Positions 17,364-27,865 of a DNA stretch of 64,000 nucleotides are shown piece after piece. The position numbers and the translations under genes were made by a program. Source of the stretch: Pseudonocardia sp. (lineage in GTDB: Bacteria; Actinomycetota; Actinomycetes; Mycobacteriales; Pseudonocardiaceae); NCBI RefSeq assembly GCF_029263155.1, contig NZ_JAJCYB010000099.1:1-64000 (forward strand), given 5' to 3'. Below the pieces are notes generated by a model. The model had not been told where the DNA came from. It saw only the letters and a program-made list of their open reading frames with translations, and did no database searches. Each line of letters starts with the position of its first letter. The first letter of the stretch is position 1.

Positions 17364-19267
17364 CGCCGGCACCGATCGGGGTGCTGCCGGTGGGGCTGGT
17401 GTTGCTCGCTGCCCTGCTGGTGGCGCTGCGCCGACGGCGCAGGCGGAGCGGTCGGGCGTCGCGGCGCGGGGCCCTGCTCGTCGTCACCGCGATCGTCGGC
17501 GGGTCGGTGCTGATCGGACAACCGGCGATGGCGCAGCCCTTCGACTGCAAGGAGGCCCCCGAGCCGGACCGGCCGGGCACCGGGCTGGTCGGCTCGCTTG
17601 ACCCCTCGCCCTACGGTGTCGGCGAACCCGGAAGTGTCTACGACGAGGTCGGTTACGCGGGACTGATCTGGCACAACTACGACCTCGGTTGTGCGGGGTC
17701 CGCGGTCTTCAACCCAGCCAGCACCACCGACACCTGGCTCGGCAACCAGGCGTTCAACGTGGCGAAGTTCGCCGTCGGTGGCGTCAACTGGTCGCATTAC
17801 CTGATCGCCAACGGCAGTGGACTCCTCGCGCCTCTGGACGACCTGATCGTCGGCGGTACCCAAGCGATGTACGACGCGGTCTTCACCACCTGGATCGGTC
17901 CGGCCCTCGCGATCCTAGCGGTGTTCCTGCTCGTGCTCGCGCTACGCGGAGATCTCGCGGAACAGGCGAGGCGAGGGGGGTTCGCGCTGATCGCGCTCGT
18001 CGTCGGATCAGCCGCGTACCTCGCACCGATCGACTGGTCACGAGCCGCCGACAGCCTGCTGCTGGACGGGATCACCGAGATGCAGGAGGGGTTCCTGGAT
18101 CAGGTGGGACTCGGCAATCGGGACACGCTGCCGACCGTACTCGTCGATCAAGTGATCTACTCCAATTGGCTGCGCGGTGAGTTCGGCGCGCCCGATGTGC
18201 CACAAGCCCAGGAACTGGGTCGCGATCTCCTGCGTGCGCAGACCTATACCAAGCCGGAGATCGCTCAGCAACTCGCGGGTCCGGAGCTGGCGGAGCAGAA
18301 GAAGGCCGACTTCGCCGCGATCGGCGAGCAGATGGGTGACCGCTACCCCTACTTCACCGGCGAGGCCGGCAGCCGCACCGGCGCCGGCGTGCTCGCCGTC
18401 GTGCAGGCGATCTGCATCGCGCTGTTCCAGCTGCTGTCCAAGGTCCTGGTGCTGGTCGCGATGCTGATGCTGCGGCTGATGGTGATGACGGCGCCCGCGA
18501 TCGCCGTGGTGGCGGTCCTCAAGCCCGACATCCTGCCCGCGCTGCTGCGCGTGGCGGGGGCGGCGGTCGTCAACACCCTGGTGGTCGGCGCGCTGGCCGG
18601 GCTGCACGCGCTGCTCGTCGTGTCCCTCTTCCGGCCCGGCGCCGGCATCGACCTGTGGCTCGCGCTGCTGGTGACCGGGGTGGTCACGGTCGTGCTGTGG
18701 GCCGTCGCGCGACCGTTCCGCCGCCTGGTGTCGATGGTGTCGCTCACCCGCGAGCAGTTCGGCGGGATCGTGCCGGGCGCCGGCACCGGTCCGATGTCGC
18801 GGGTGTGGCAGCGGATGCGAGGCGGGGAACCCGACGACCGGCAGTCCCGCTGGTGGGACGAGCGTCGCGGCGCCGCCGCCGGTACCTCCTTCACCGACGG
18901 CGGGCGGCCCGAGGCCCAGCCCGGCACCCGGGTGCGGGCCACGGCCGAGCGGGTCGTACCGGCCCGCCGCGAGGTGGAGGCGCCCGCGGCGCCCACGCCG
19001 GTGTCGTCCGCGCGCCGTCCGGCACTCCCGCGCGGGGGCGGCTCCGGGGTGGGCGCCGCCGCTGCGCCGCCCAGCTGGTCCGACCCCGGTGAGATCGACG
19101 ACCGCACCATCTACCGGCGCGCCGACGCGATCCCGCGCCGCCCGGGCGCCGCCCGGCCGGTGGAGGCCGAGATCGTCGACGGCGCGCCGGTGTACCGCAT
19201 CTACCGCCCGCGCCCCGCCTTCGACGGTCCCGTCTACGACCGCACCGGTGGCGGCCGTGCCGATTAG
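17360..19267 (+). CDS. VirB6/TrbL-like polytopic membrane protein
   Basis: A 635-residue protein. An N-terminal helix with a Lys/Arg-rich flank and a signal-like second helix ending PAMAQPFDC is followed by an extracytoplasmic segment. At least five helices lie between residues 170 and 460 (AVFLLVLAL, LVVGSAAYL, VLVLVAMLMLRLMVM, VNTLVVGALAGL, WLALLVTGVVTVVLWAV), and then a 170-residue Pro/Arg-rich cytoplasmic tail. The plan fits VirB6/TrbL channel proteins of Gram-positive conjugation systems. GTGA overlap with the ATPase gene. Confidence 0.78.
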   Translation: MTPAPIGVLPVGLVLLAALLVALRRRRRRSGRASRRGALLVVTAIVGGSVLIGQPAMAQPFDCKEAPEPDRPGTGLVGSLDPSPYGVGEPGSVYDEVGYAGLIWHNYDLGCAGSAVFNPASTTDTWLGNQAFNVAKFAVGGVNWSHYLIANGSGLLAPLDDLIVGGTQAMYDAVFTTWIGPALAILAVFLLVLALRGDLAEQARRGGFALIALVVGSAAYLAPIDWSRAADSLLLDGITEMQEGFLDQVGLGNRDTLPTVLVDQVIYSNWLRGEFGAPDVPQAQELGRDLLRAQTYTKPEIAQQLAGPELAEQKKADFAAIGEQMGDRYPYFTGEAGSRTGAGVLAVVQAICIALFQLLSKVLVLVAMLMLRLMVMTAPAIAVVAVLKPDILPALLRVAGAAVVNTLVVGALAGLHALLVVSLFRPGAGIDLWLALLVTGVVTVVLWAVARPFRRLVSMVSLTREQFGGIVPGAGTGPMSRVWQRMRGGEPDDRQSRWWDERRGAAAGTSFTDGGRPEAQPGTRVRATAERVVPARREVEAPAAPTPVSSARRPALPRGGGSGVGAAAAPPSWSDPGEIDDRTIYRRADAIPRRPGAARPVEAEIVDGAPVYRIYRPRPAFDGPVYDRTGGGRAD

Positions 19268-19868
19268 GTCCCCGCGCGGCCGCGCGGCGGCCTACCGGGC
19301 GGTCTGGCAGTGGCCGCTGCGGTCGCCCACGCACCTCGCCGTGACCGCGGCCGTGGTGCTCGCGGTCGTCGTCGGGGTGAGCACGGCCCTCACGGCGCTG
19401 AACCCACCCGCGCCCGCGACCGCGACCACGGCAGCGAGCTCCACCCAGGGCAGCTCGCGTCCGGCACCGTCGTCATCTCCCCGGGAGACGCGGACCCCGG
19501 CGCCGACCGCACTCCCTCCGCTGCCGGAGCTCACCCCGTCGCCGCAGCCGCTCAGCAGCGCTCCCGCAGCCGCGCTGCAGGTGGCGTCCGCTTGGTCGGC
19601 GGCGTGGGTCCGGCCCCCGGAGGACACGACGGCCGAACAGTGGCTCGACGGGCTGCGGCCCACCACCACGCAGGAGTACCTGGGCGTGCTCGCCACCGTC
19701 GACCCGGCGGCGATCCCGGCCAGCCGGGTGACCGGCGAGCCCCGGCCGGTCAGCGTCGCCGCCGACTCCGTCGAGGTCGAGGTGGCCACCGACGCCCTGA
19801 CCCTGCTCGTGCTGGTCGTCCGCACCGAGGACGGGGACTGGCGCGTCTCCGGGTACGACCGGGTCTAG
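19257..19868 (+). CDS. VirB8/TcpC-like bitopic membrane protein
   Basis: A 203-residue protein with a short basic cytoplasmic N terminus, one membrane helix (VTAAVVLAVVVGVSTALTAL), a Ser/Thr/Pro linker of about 60 residues, and an NTF2-like extracytoplasmic domain (ALQVASAWSAAWVRPPEDTTA to DGDWRVSGYDRV). One helix followed by an NTF2-like domain is the VirB8 architecture. The GTG at 19257 overlaps the preceding stop by 11 nt. The call rests on architecture and neighbours; it could be a different NTF2-like protein. Confidence 0.65.
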   Translation: MPIRSPRGRAAAYRAVWQWPLRSPTHLAVTAAVVLAVVVGVSTALTALNPPAPATATTAASSTQGSSRPAPSSSPRETRTPAPTALPPLPELTPSPQPLSSAPAAALQVASAWSAAWVRPPEDTTAEQWLDGLRPTTTQEYLGVLATVDPAAIPASRVTGEPRPVSVAADSVEVEVATDALTLLVLVVRTEDGDWRVSGYDRV

Positions 19869-19874
19869 GGGCCG

Positions 19875-20894
19875 ATGATGCGCCTGCTGCGCCCGATGCG
19901 GCTGCTCGTCCCCGCCGTCGCGGTGCTCGCGGCGCTCGGGCTGGTGCTCGTCGTCGGGATGATCGCGTTCACGGTGAACGGCGGCGGGGCGCGGTCCGCG
20001 TCGGCGTACGCGGCCTGTGACGCGGGCCTGCGGGGTGGCGGCGTCGGCCTGGTCCCCGACCGGGCCGGCACCACGGCGGCCACGCTGTCGGAGGAGCAGC
20101 GGGTGAACGCCGCGACCATCATCGGGGTGGCTCGCGACATGGGCGCGCCGCCGCGGGCGTGGCTCGTGGCGCTGGCCACCGCGATGCAGGAGTCGACGCT
20201 GCGCAACATCGACTACGGCGACCGGGACTCGCTCGGGTTGTTCCAGCAGCGCCCGTCCCAGGGCTGGGGGTCCCCGGCCCAGGTCACCGACCCCGTCTAC
20301 AGCACGACGATCTTCATCGAGCGGCTGCTCGAGGTGCCGGGTTGGGAGACGATGCCGGTCACCGTGGCCGCCCAGACCGTCCAGCGCTCGGCGTTCCCGG
20401 CCGCCTACGCGAAGTGGGAGGGGCTGGCCGCCGACCTCGTGCGGACCCTCGCCGACGTCGCCGATCCCGCCGGCTGCGGGCGCACCGCGGTGCTGGCCGA
20501 GGGTGCGGCGGCCACGGCGATCCAGTTTGCGCTCAGCCAGGTCGGCGATCCCTACCTGTGGGGCGGCAACGGGCCGGACCGCTGGGACTGCTCGGGGCTG
20601 CTCGTGGCGGCGTTCCGCGAGGCCGGCATCACGCTGCCGCGGGTGTCGCGCGACCAGTTCCGGGCCGGGGGACACGTCCCGGTGCGCCAGATGGCGCCCG
20701 GGGACCTGTTCTTCTACGGCACCGACCCGACCGACCCCCGCACCATCCACCACGTCGCCATGTACATCGGCAACGACCAGATGGTCGAGGCCCCCTACAC
20801 CGGGGAGTTCGTCCGCGTGCGGCCCATGCCGTGGGACCACCCGAGGCTGCTGCCCGTGGCCACCCGCCCGGGCACCACACCGAACCGGGCGTGA
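19875..20894 (+). CDS. dual peptidoglycan hydrolase: transglycosylase-like plus NlpC/P60
   Basis: A 339-residue exported enzyme with a membrane anchor (residues 10-35). A lysozyme-like domain follows, with probable catalytic Glu106 (LATAMQES) and the GLFQQRP motif. The C-terminal NlpC/P60 endopeptidase has Cys239 (WDCSGLL) and His293 (HHVAMYIG). It would cut both glycan and stem peptide to make a passage through the wall, like the CwlT/VirB1 hydrolases of Gram-positive type IV systems. It lies 6 nt after the VirB8-like gene in the same operon. Confidence 0.9.
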   Translation: MMRLLRPMRLLVPAVAVLAALGLVLVVGMIAFTVNGGGARSASAYAACDAGLRGGGVGLVPDRAGTTAATLSEEQRVNAATIIGVARDMGAPPRAWLVALATAMQESTLRNIDYGDRDSLGLFQQRPSQGWGSPAQVTDPVYSTTIFIERLLEVPGWETMPVTVAAQTVQRSAFPAAYAKWEGLAADLVRTLADVADPAGCGRTAVLAEGAAATAIQFALSQVGDPYLWGGNGPDRWDCSGLLVAAFREAGITLPRVSRDQFRAGGHVPVRQMAPGDLFFYGTDPTDPRTIHHVAMYIGNDQMVEAPYTGEFVRVRPMPWDHPRLLPVATRPGTTPNRA

Positions 20895-20921
20895 CCACAC
20901 CGTCACAGCCCCTCTGCCACG

Positions 20922-21359
20922 ATGGCGGTGATGGACAGCGACCCCCCTACCCCGGCCTCGACCACCCCGGTGGCCGACTACCTCGACCGCCCCGCCCCCG
21001 GCGCCACCGAGGACCACCTCGTCGTACCACGCTCGCTCGCCCAGTCGATGCCGCTACGCTGGCAACAGGTGTTCGTGGGGTTGCTGGCGGACCTGCACGA
21101 CGCCTACCGCGACCAGCCGTGGCCCCAGTACCGCGTCGTCCCGAGCCGCTGGGAGCGGCTGGCCGACATGGACGAGGAGCAGCTCGCCGCGTCCGGATTC
21201 CACGCCGACCTCGGCCCGGACGGTGAGCTGGAGTACCGCGACGCCCGCGACGAGCTCGTGACCGACGCCGCGACGCGCCGCGTTCTCGCCCCGGTCGACG
21301 ACCCGCTGCCCCGGGCCTCGGCGGGGCGCGTCCCGCCGCGCCCCGCCGACCCCCTGTAG
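20922..21359 (+). CDS. hypothetical soluble protein ending the secretion-like operon
   Basis: A 145-residue acidic protein with no signal or membrane helix. The core LPLRWQQVFVGLLADLHDAYRDQ-like region and PSRWERLADMDEEQLAASGF suggest a small helical domain; the N and C termini are Pro-rich. It follows the hydrolase gene by 27 nt on the same strand, so it may be an accessory or regulatory subunit. No family is recognised. Confidence 0.7.
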   Translation: MAVMDSDPPTPASTTPVADYLDRPAPGATEDHLVVPRSLAQSMPLRWQQVFVGLLADLHDAYRDQPWPQYRVVPSRWERLADMDEEQLAASGFHADLGPDGELEYRDARDELVTDAATRRVLAPVDDPLPRASAGRVPPRPADPL

Positions 21360-21663
21360 GGCGACCCCGGTCGGGCGCGCCCCCGGTCGGGCGGCCCCCT
21401 CAAGGTCGCACGCCGTTCAGCGCCGCGACGTGCCGTCCGCGGTCCTGTGCGTCCCGGGCCCGGACGGGTGTCACCGGCCGAGGATCCCGCATCGGCCCGC
21501 GTCACTCCGTCATCCCGGCGGCCCGGAACAAGATACGGCCGCCACCCGTTGCACCCTTCGAACAAGTTGAGCGGATCCGGCTCAAGGGCGGCGTCGCCGC
21601 CGTCGGGCCTTCGTGGCAGACTTGAGTCGGACCAACGCAAGGCAAGCATCTCGGAGGAACACC
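21360..21663. promoter_or_regulatory. dnaK promoter region with two HAIR elements
   Basis: Two inverted repeats match the HspR recognition element HAIR (CTTGAGT-N7-ACTCAAG). HAIR-1 at 21566-21586 is GTTGAGC-N7-GCTCAAG. HAIR-2 at 21621-21641 is CTTGAGT-N7-ACGCAAG, with one mismatch. HspR, encoded at the end of the operon, should repress here and release on heat stress. The GGAGG at 21653-21657 sets the dnaK start. The left part (21360-21560) shows nothing clear. Confidence 0.85.
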
Positions 21664-23531
<1,868 letters not shown>

Positions 23532-23535
<4 letters not shown>

Positions 23536-24209
23536 CATCCCACGACCGCAACGAGCACGCCGGCAACGGCGATGGCGAGCGGGTCGTGGTGCGGGACCGG
23601 CGCCGGGTGGACCCGGTGACCGGTGAGGTGCGCGCCCCGGCAGGCGACGAGCCCGCCGGGGCCGCCCCCGCTGCTTCCGACCCGGTGGAGGAGGTGTCCG
23701 TGACCGAGGCCGAGGCCGACCCCCGGATCGAGGAGCTCACCGGCGAGGTGGCGGAGCGCACCGCCGACCTGCAGCGGGTCAGCGCCGAGTACGCCAACTA
23801 CCGGCGCCGGGTCGATCGCGACCGCGAGGCGGTGCTGGTCGGGGCGCGGGTGCAGTTCGTGTCCGAACTGCTCACCGTGCTCGACGACCTCGACCGCGCG
23901 GAGAGCCACGGCGACCTCACCGGCCCGTTCAAGGCGGTGGCCGACAAGATCGTGGCCGTGACGCAGAAGCAGGGTCTGGAGCCGTTCGGCTTCGACGGGG
24001 AGCCCTTCGACCCGTCGCTGCACGAGGCCGTGCAGCACGAGACCAGCGACGCCGCGGGACCCACCGTCACCGTCGTGTCCGCGGTGCTGCGCCGCGGCTA
24101 CCGCATCGCCGACCGGATCCTGCGACCGGCGATGGTCACCGTCGTCGACCGGGTGCCGGACGGCCCGGTGCCCGACCCGGATCAGCCGACCGAGACGTCC
24201 GAGCAGTAG
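23532..24209 (+). CDS. grpE: nucleotide exchange factor GrpE
   Basis: A 225-residue protein with a long charged N-terminal segment (actinobacterial feature) and a coiled coil ([33 protein letters not shown]). The C-terminal beta domain carries the family signature [20 protein letters not shown] and [23 protein letters not shown]. It speeds ADP release from DnaK. The GTG start overlaps the dnaK stop. Confidence 0.96.
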
Positions 24210-24221
24210 GGAGGAGGCGCC

Positions 24222-25430
24222 GTGACCCAGCGCGACTGGATCGAGAAGGATTTCTACCGTGAGCTGGGCGTCGCCTCCGACGCGTCCACCGAGGACATCA
24301 AGAAGGCGTACCGCAAGCTCGCCCGCGAGCTGCACCCGGACGCCAACCCCGGCGACGCGAAGGCCGAGACGCGGTTCAAGACGGTGTCCGAGGCCTACGG
24401 CGTGCTGTCCGACGACAAGAAGCGCAAGGAGTACGACGAGACCCGGGCGCTGTTCGCCGGCGGCGGCGGCGCCTTCGGGCCCGGCGGTTTCGGTCCGGGC
24501 GGGTTCGGTGGCGGGGGCGGTGGCGCGCAGAGCTTCGACCTGAACGACATCTTCGGCCAGGGACAGGGTGGCGCCGGCGGTCTCGGCGACATCTTCGGGG
24601 GCCTGTTCGCCAACCAGCCCGGCGGCGGCCGCCGTGGCACGGCACCGGCCGGTGCCCGCCGCGGCACCGACGTCGAGACCGAGCTCCGGATCGACTTCGT
24701 GCAGGCGGTACGCGGGGCCGACGTGCCGATCCGGCTCTCCTCGCCGGGTCGTTGCGACCGCTGCGGCGGCACGGGAGCCAAGCCGGGCACCACGCCGCGC
24801 CAGTGCCCCACCTGCAACGGGGTGGGCCTGGTGAGCCGCAGCCAGGGCGCGTTCGCCTTCTCCGAGCCGTGCCGCGACTGCCGCGGTACCGGCCGGCTGA
24901 TCGACGACCCCTGCCCGGAGTGCGGCGGCGACGGCGTGAGCACGCGCACCCGCCAGCTCACCGTCCGCGTCCCCGCGGGCGTCGACGACGGCAACAAGGT
25001 GCGGCTCAAGGGCCAGGGCGAGCCCGGACGCGGCGGGGCCCCGGCCGGGGACCTGTACGTCACCGTGCACGTCACGCCGCACCGGCTGTTCGGGCGCTCG
25101 CCCCGCAACGCCGACGACCTGACGCTCACCGTGCCGGTGACGTTCCCCGAGCTGACGCTGGGGAGCACGGTCACGGTGCCGACGCTGGACTCGGCGGGGG
25201 TCCCCTCCACGGTCTCGCTGCGGATCCCGCCCGGCACGACCTCCGGGCGCACGTTCCGGGTCAAGGGCCGCGGCGTGGTGCGCAAGGCGAGGACGGGTGA
25301 CCTGCTCGTCACCGTCGAGGTGGCGGTGCCCTCGAAGCTCGACGACGCGGCCACCGCCGCCCTGGAGTCCTTCGCGGAGGCCACCAAGGCGTTCGACCCG
25401 CGCGCCGACCTGCTCGGGGGCGGTCGGTGA
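24222..25430 (+). CDS. dnaJ: chaperone DnaJ (type I Hsp40)
   Basis: A 402-residue co-chaperone. The J domain has DFYRELGV and the HPD triad in [13 protein letters not shown] Gly/Phe-rich region follows, then four zinc repeats ([32 protein letters not shown]) and two C-terminal substrate-binding beta domains. It stimulates DnaK ATP hydrolysis and delivers clients. A GGGAGGAGG ribosome site lies before the GTG. It overlaps hspR by 4 nt. Confidence 0.97.
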   Translation: MTQRDWIEKDFYRELGVASDASTEDIKKAYRKLARELHPDANPGDAKAETRFKTVSEAYGVLSDDKKRKEYDETRALFAGGGGAFGPGGFGPGGFGGGGGGAQSFDLNDIFGQGQGGAGGLGDIFGGLFANQPGGGRRGTAPAGARRGTDVETELRIDFVQAVRGADVPIRLSSPGRCDRCGGTGAKPGTTPRQCPTCNGVGLVSRSQGAFAFSEPCRDCRGTGRLIDDPCPECGGDGVSTRTRQLTVRVPAGVDDGNKVRLKGQGEPGRGGAPAGDLYVTVHVTPHRLFGRSPRNADDLTLTVPVTFPELTLGSTVTVPTLDSAGVPSTVSLRIPPGTTSGRTFRVKGRGVVRKARTGDLLVTVEVAVPSKLDDAATAALESFAEATKAFDPRADLLGGGR

Positions 25431-25861
25431 GCAGGCCGGGCCGGGAGCCGGGCGGGCCCAGCGCCGACAGCCCGGTGTTCGTGATCTCGGTGGCCGCCGA
25501 GCTGGCCGGCCTGCACGCCCAGACGCTGCGCAGCTACGACCGGCTGGGGCTCGTGAGCCCCGGCCGGTCGGCAGGCGGTGGCCGCCGCTACTCGGCGCGT
25601 GACATCGCGCTGCTCCGCGAGGTGCAACGGCTCTCGCAGGTCGAGGGCGTCAACCTGGCGGGGATCAAGCGGATCATCGAGCTGGAGCAGCTCGTCGACG
25701 ACCTGCGCACCCGCATCGACGAGATGGCGCAGGAGCTGCTGGCCGCCCGGGCGGCGGCCGAGCAGGCGGCGGCCAGCGTGCACGCCTCCTACCGGCGAGA
25801 TCTGGTGCCGGTGGACCGGCGCCAGGCGCTCGTGGTCTGGCGCCCGAAACCGCGCGAGTGA
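25427..25861 (+). CDS. hspR: heat-shock repressor HspR (MerR family)
   Basis: A 144-residue MerR-type regulator. [31 protein letters not shown] (helix-turn-helix and wing) and [21 protein letters not shown] are followed by a coiled coil and the HspR tail ALVVWRPKP. It binds HAIR repeats with DnaK as co-repressor in Streptomyces and mycobacteria. As last gene of the operon it forms an autoregulatory loop with the two sites at 21566-21641. Confidence 0.95.
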   Translation: MSRPGREPGGPSADSPVFVISVAAELAGLHAQTLRSYDRLGLVSPGRSAGGGRRYSARDIALLREVQRLSQVEGVNLAGIKRIIELEQLVDDLRTRIDEMAQELLAARAAAEQAAASVHASYRRDLVPVDRRQALVVWRPKPRE

Positions 25862-25870
25862 GCGACCCGG

Positions 25871-27043
25871 TCAGTCCATCGTGAACGGGTCGTAGCGGAT
25901 GCGGTCCAGTGGCGTGCCCGCCACCAGCATCCGCGAGACGGTGGCCCTGATCATCGACGGGGAACCGCAGACCAGCACGTCGTGGTCGGCCCACGCCCCG
26001 TAGCGGGTGACGACGTCGGCCAGCGTCCCGCTCTCCGCGCCGGAGTCCTCCTCGTCCTGCTCCACGACCGGGATCACGTCGAGCCAGCTGTTGCTGTAGG
26101 ACAGCTTGCGCAGCGCGCCGAAGTCGTAGAGGTCCTCCCAGGTGCGACCGCCCACGAACACCTGGGTGCGGGGCCGCTTCTCCTGCGCGGCGAGATCCTC
26201 GATCAGCGCCTTGAGCGGAGCCATCCCGGTGCCGCCCGCGATCATCAGCAGATCGCGCCCAGACGTGCGGTCGATGCTCATGCGGCCCATCGGGGGCCCG
26301 ATCCGCCAGGTGTCGCCGACGCGCGAGTGCGCCACGACCGCGCGGCTCACCCAACCGCTGCTCACGGCGCGCACGTGGAACTCCAGCGTGCCGTCGGGGC
26401 GGGGGGCGTTGGCGGGGGAGAGGTAGCGCCACAGCCGGGGGCGCTGCGGGGTCTCGACGCTGACGTACTGGCCCGCCCGGTACGGGATCGGCTCGCTGGT
26501 CTGCACCGTGATGACGGCCAGGTCCCAGCCCATCCGGGTGTGGCTGACGACGCGGCCCAGCCACGAGGCCGGCCCGCGCTCGGCCTGGGCCGCGGTCCGC
26601 ATGGCTCCCGCGACCACGCCGTAGGCGTCGGTCCAGGCCTTCTCCACCTCGGGGGTCCAGGCGTCACCCGCGAACTCGGCGACGGCCGAGAGCAACGCGC
26701 CGCCGACGGCGTCGTAGTGCTTGGCGATCACACCGAACTTGCGGTGGTCACGCCCGAGCTGTTCGAGGAACGGGACGAGGTCGTCGGGCTGGTCGACCAT
26801 CTGCACCACGTGCACGAGCGCCCGGAGCAGCCGGCTGCGCTGCACCTCCATGTTCACGGGGAACAGGTCGCGCGTCTCGGGCGCCCGGCTGAACAGCGTC
26901 GCGTAGAAGTGCCGACCCACGTTCTCGGCGTGCGGTTCGACGAGCGCGAAGCTCGAACGGATGATCTCGACCATCCCCGACGCCCCGCTCCGGGACTCAC
27001 CGGCCGAGGGGAGATCGGCGGTGAGCAACTGTTCGGCGGTCAT
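25871..27043 (-). CDS. flavohemoglobin-like globin / ferredoxin reductase
   Basis: A 390-residue fusion. The N-terminal globin (residues 20-150) has the B10-like Tyr in GRHFYATLF and the proximal His in LGRDHRKFGV. It is followed by FAD-binding (RLWRYLSPANAP, RVGDTWRIGPPMG) and NAD-binding (LMIAGGTGMAPLKALI, VLVCGSPSMI) domains. Classical relatives dioxygenate NO to nitrate; this version diverges from Hmp in the FAD RxYS motif, like the type II flavohemoglobins of mycobacteria, so the reaction is less certain. The ATG at 27043 is preferred to an upstream Arg-rich extension. Convergent with hspR, divergent from a PPOX gene. Confidence 0.85.
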   Translation of the reverse strand: MTAEQLLTADLPSAGESRSGASGMVEIIRSSFALVEPHAENVGRHFYATLFSRAPETRDLFPVNMEVQRSRLLRALVHVVQMVDQPDDLVPFLEQLGRDHRKFGVIAKHYDAVGGALLSAVAEFAGDAWTPEVEKAWTDAYGVVAGAMRTAAQAERGPASWLGRVVSHTRMGWDLAVITVQTSEPIPYRAGQYVSVETPQRPRLWRYLSPANAPRPDGTLEFHVRAVSSGWVSRAVVAHSRVGDTWRIGPPMGRMSIDRTSGRDLLMIAGGTGMAPLKALIEDLAAQEKRPRTQVFVGGRTWEDLYDFGALRKLSYSNSWLDVIPVVEQDEEDSGAESGTLADVVTRYGAWADHDVLVCGSPSMIRATVSRMLVAGTPLDRIRYDPFTMD

Positions 27044-27133
27044 TCGGTGGCCGGCTCTCTCTGCTCGACGGGGCCGCATCGGGGTGCGGTGACGCGGGGT
27101 GCTAGCGGCTCAGCCTAAAGCACGCACGGGAGG

Positions 27134-27865
27134 ATGACGCCACCCGGCGACGCTCGAACCGTGACCGAACGTGCGCGGGATGGCACTGTGCGGGGGGTGA
27201 CACCTCCAGCCGGGCCCGTGCCCAGTGAGCCGTCCGCCGTCCCCGAGACCGCCGACCCGCACCGCCCGGGCTCCTCCGGGGAGCACGAGCTGCAGTGCGC
27301 GTACGGCACCCGCGACCGCGCCGACCGCTTCTACTCCGAGCAGGTGCGCGACCGGTTGTTACCGGCGATGGTGGAGTTCGTGCGCCGGATGGAGATGGTG
27401 TTCGTCGCCACCGCGGATGCGTCGGGTGAGTGCGACGCGTCGCTGCGCGCCGGACCGGCCGGCTTCGTCCAGGTGCTCGACGATCACACGCTCGCCTATC
27501 CCGAGTACCGGGGCAACGGCGTGCACGCCAGCCTCGGGAACATCACCGAGAACGGTCACGTCGGGTTGCTGATGGTCGATTTCGAGCGGGACCGGATCGG
27601 CCTGCACGTCAACGGTGGCGCCCGGATCGTGGCCGACGACGAGCTGCGCGCGGAGCATCCGGAACTGCGCCACGACCCGGCCCCGGGTCGGCAGGCGCAG
27701 TGGTGGGTCGTCGTCGAGGTCGAGGAGGCGTACGTGCACTGCCGCAAGCACATCCCACAGATGCAGCGCGTCGCGCAGCGACGGCCGTGGGGCACCGACG
27801 ACCCGGCCGGCAAGGGCGGCGACTACTTCGGGGCCAGGGACACCGCGCCCACTCAGCGCCGGTAG
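27134..27865 (+). CDS. PPOX-class (pyridoxamine 5'-phosphate oxidase-like) flavin protein
   Basis: A protein of up to 243 residues. The split beta-barrel begins about residue 65 (LLPAMVEFVRRMEMVFVATADASGECDASLR) and continues through LAYPEYRGNGVHASLGNITENGHVGLLMVDF and LHVNGGARIVADDE. The family binds FMN, F420 or haem. The start is uncertain (ATG 27134, GTG 27161 or GTG 27197); the first 45 residues are Pro-rich and may be untranslated. It is divergent from the flavohemoglobin gene, so a shared redox or NO-stress function is plausible. Confidence 0.8.
   Translation: MTPPGDARTVTERARDGTVRGVTPPAGPVPSEPSAVPETADPHRPGSSGEHELQCAYGTRDRADRFYSEQVRDRLLPAMVEFVRRMEMVFVATADASGECDASLRAGPAGFVQVLDDHTLAYPEYRGNGVHASLGNITENGHVGLLMVDFERDRIGLHVNGGARIVADDELRAEHPELRHDPAPGRQAQWWVVVEVEEAYVHCRKHIPQMQRVAQRRPWGTDDPAGKGGDYFGARDTAPTQRR

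Noticed and set aside
13836..21359. A complete integrative conjugative element
   Set aside because: No relaxase, VirD4-type ATPase, integrase, origin of transfer or flanking direct repeats are visible.
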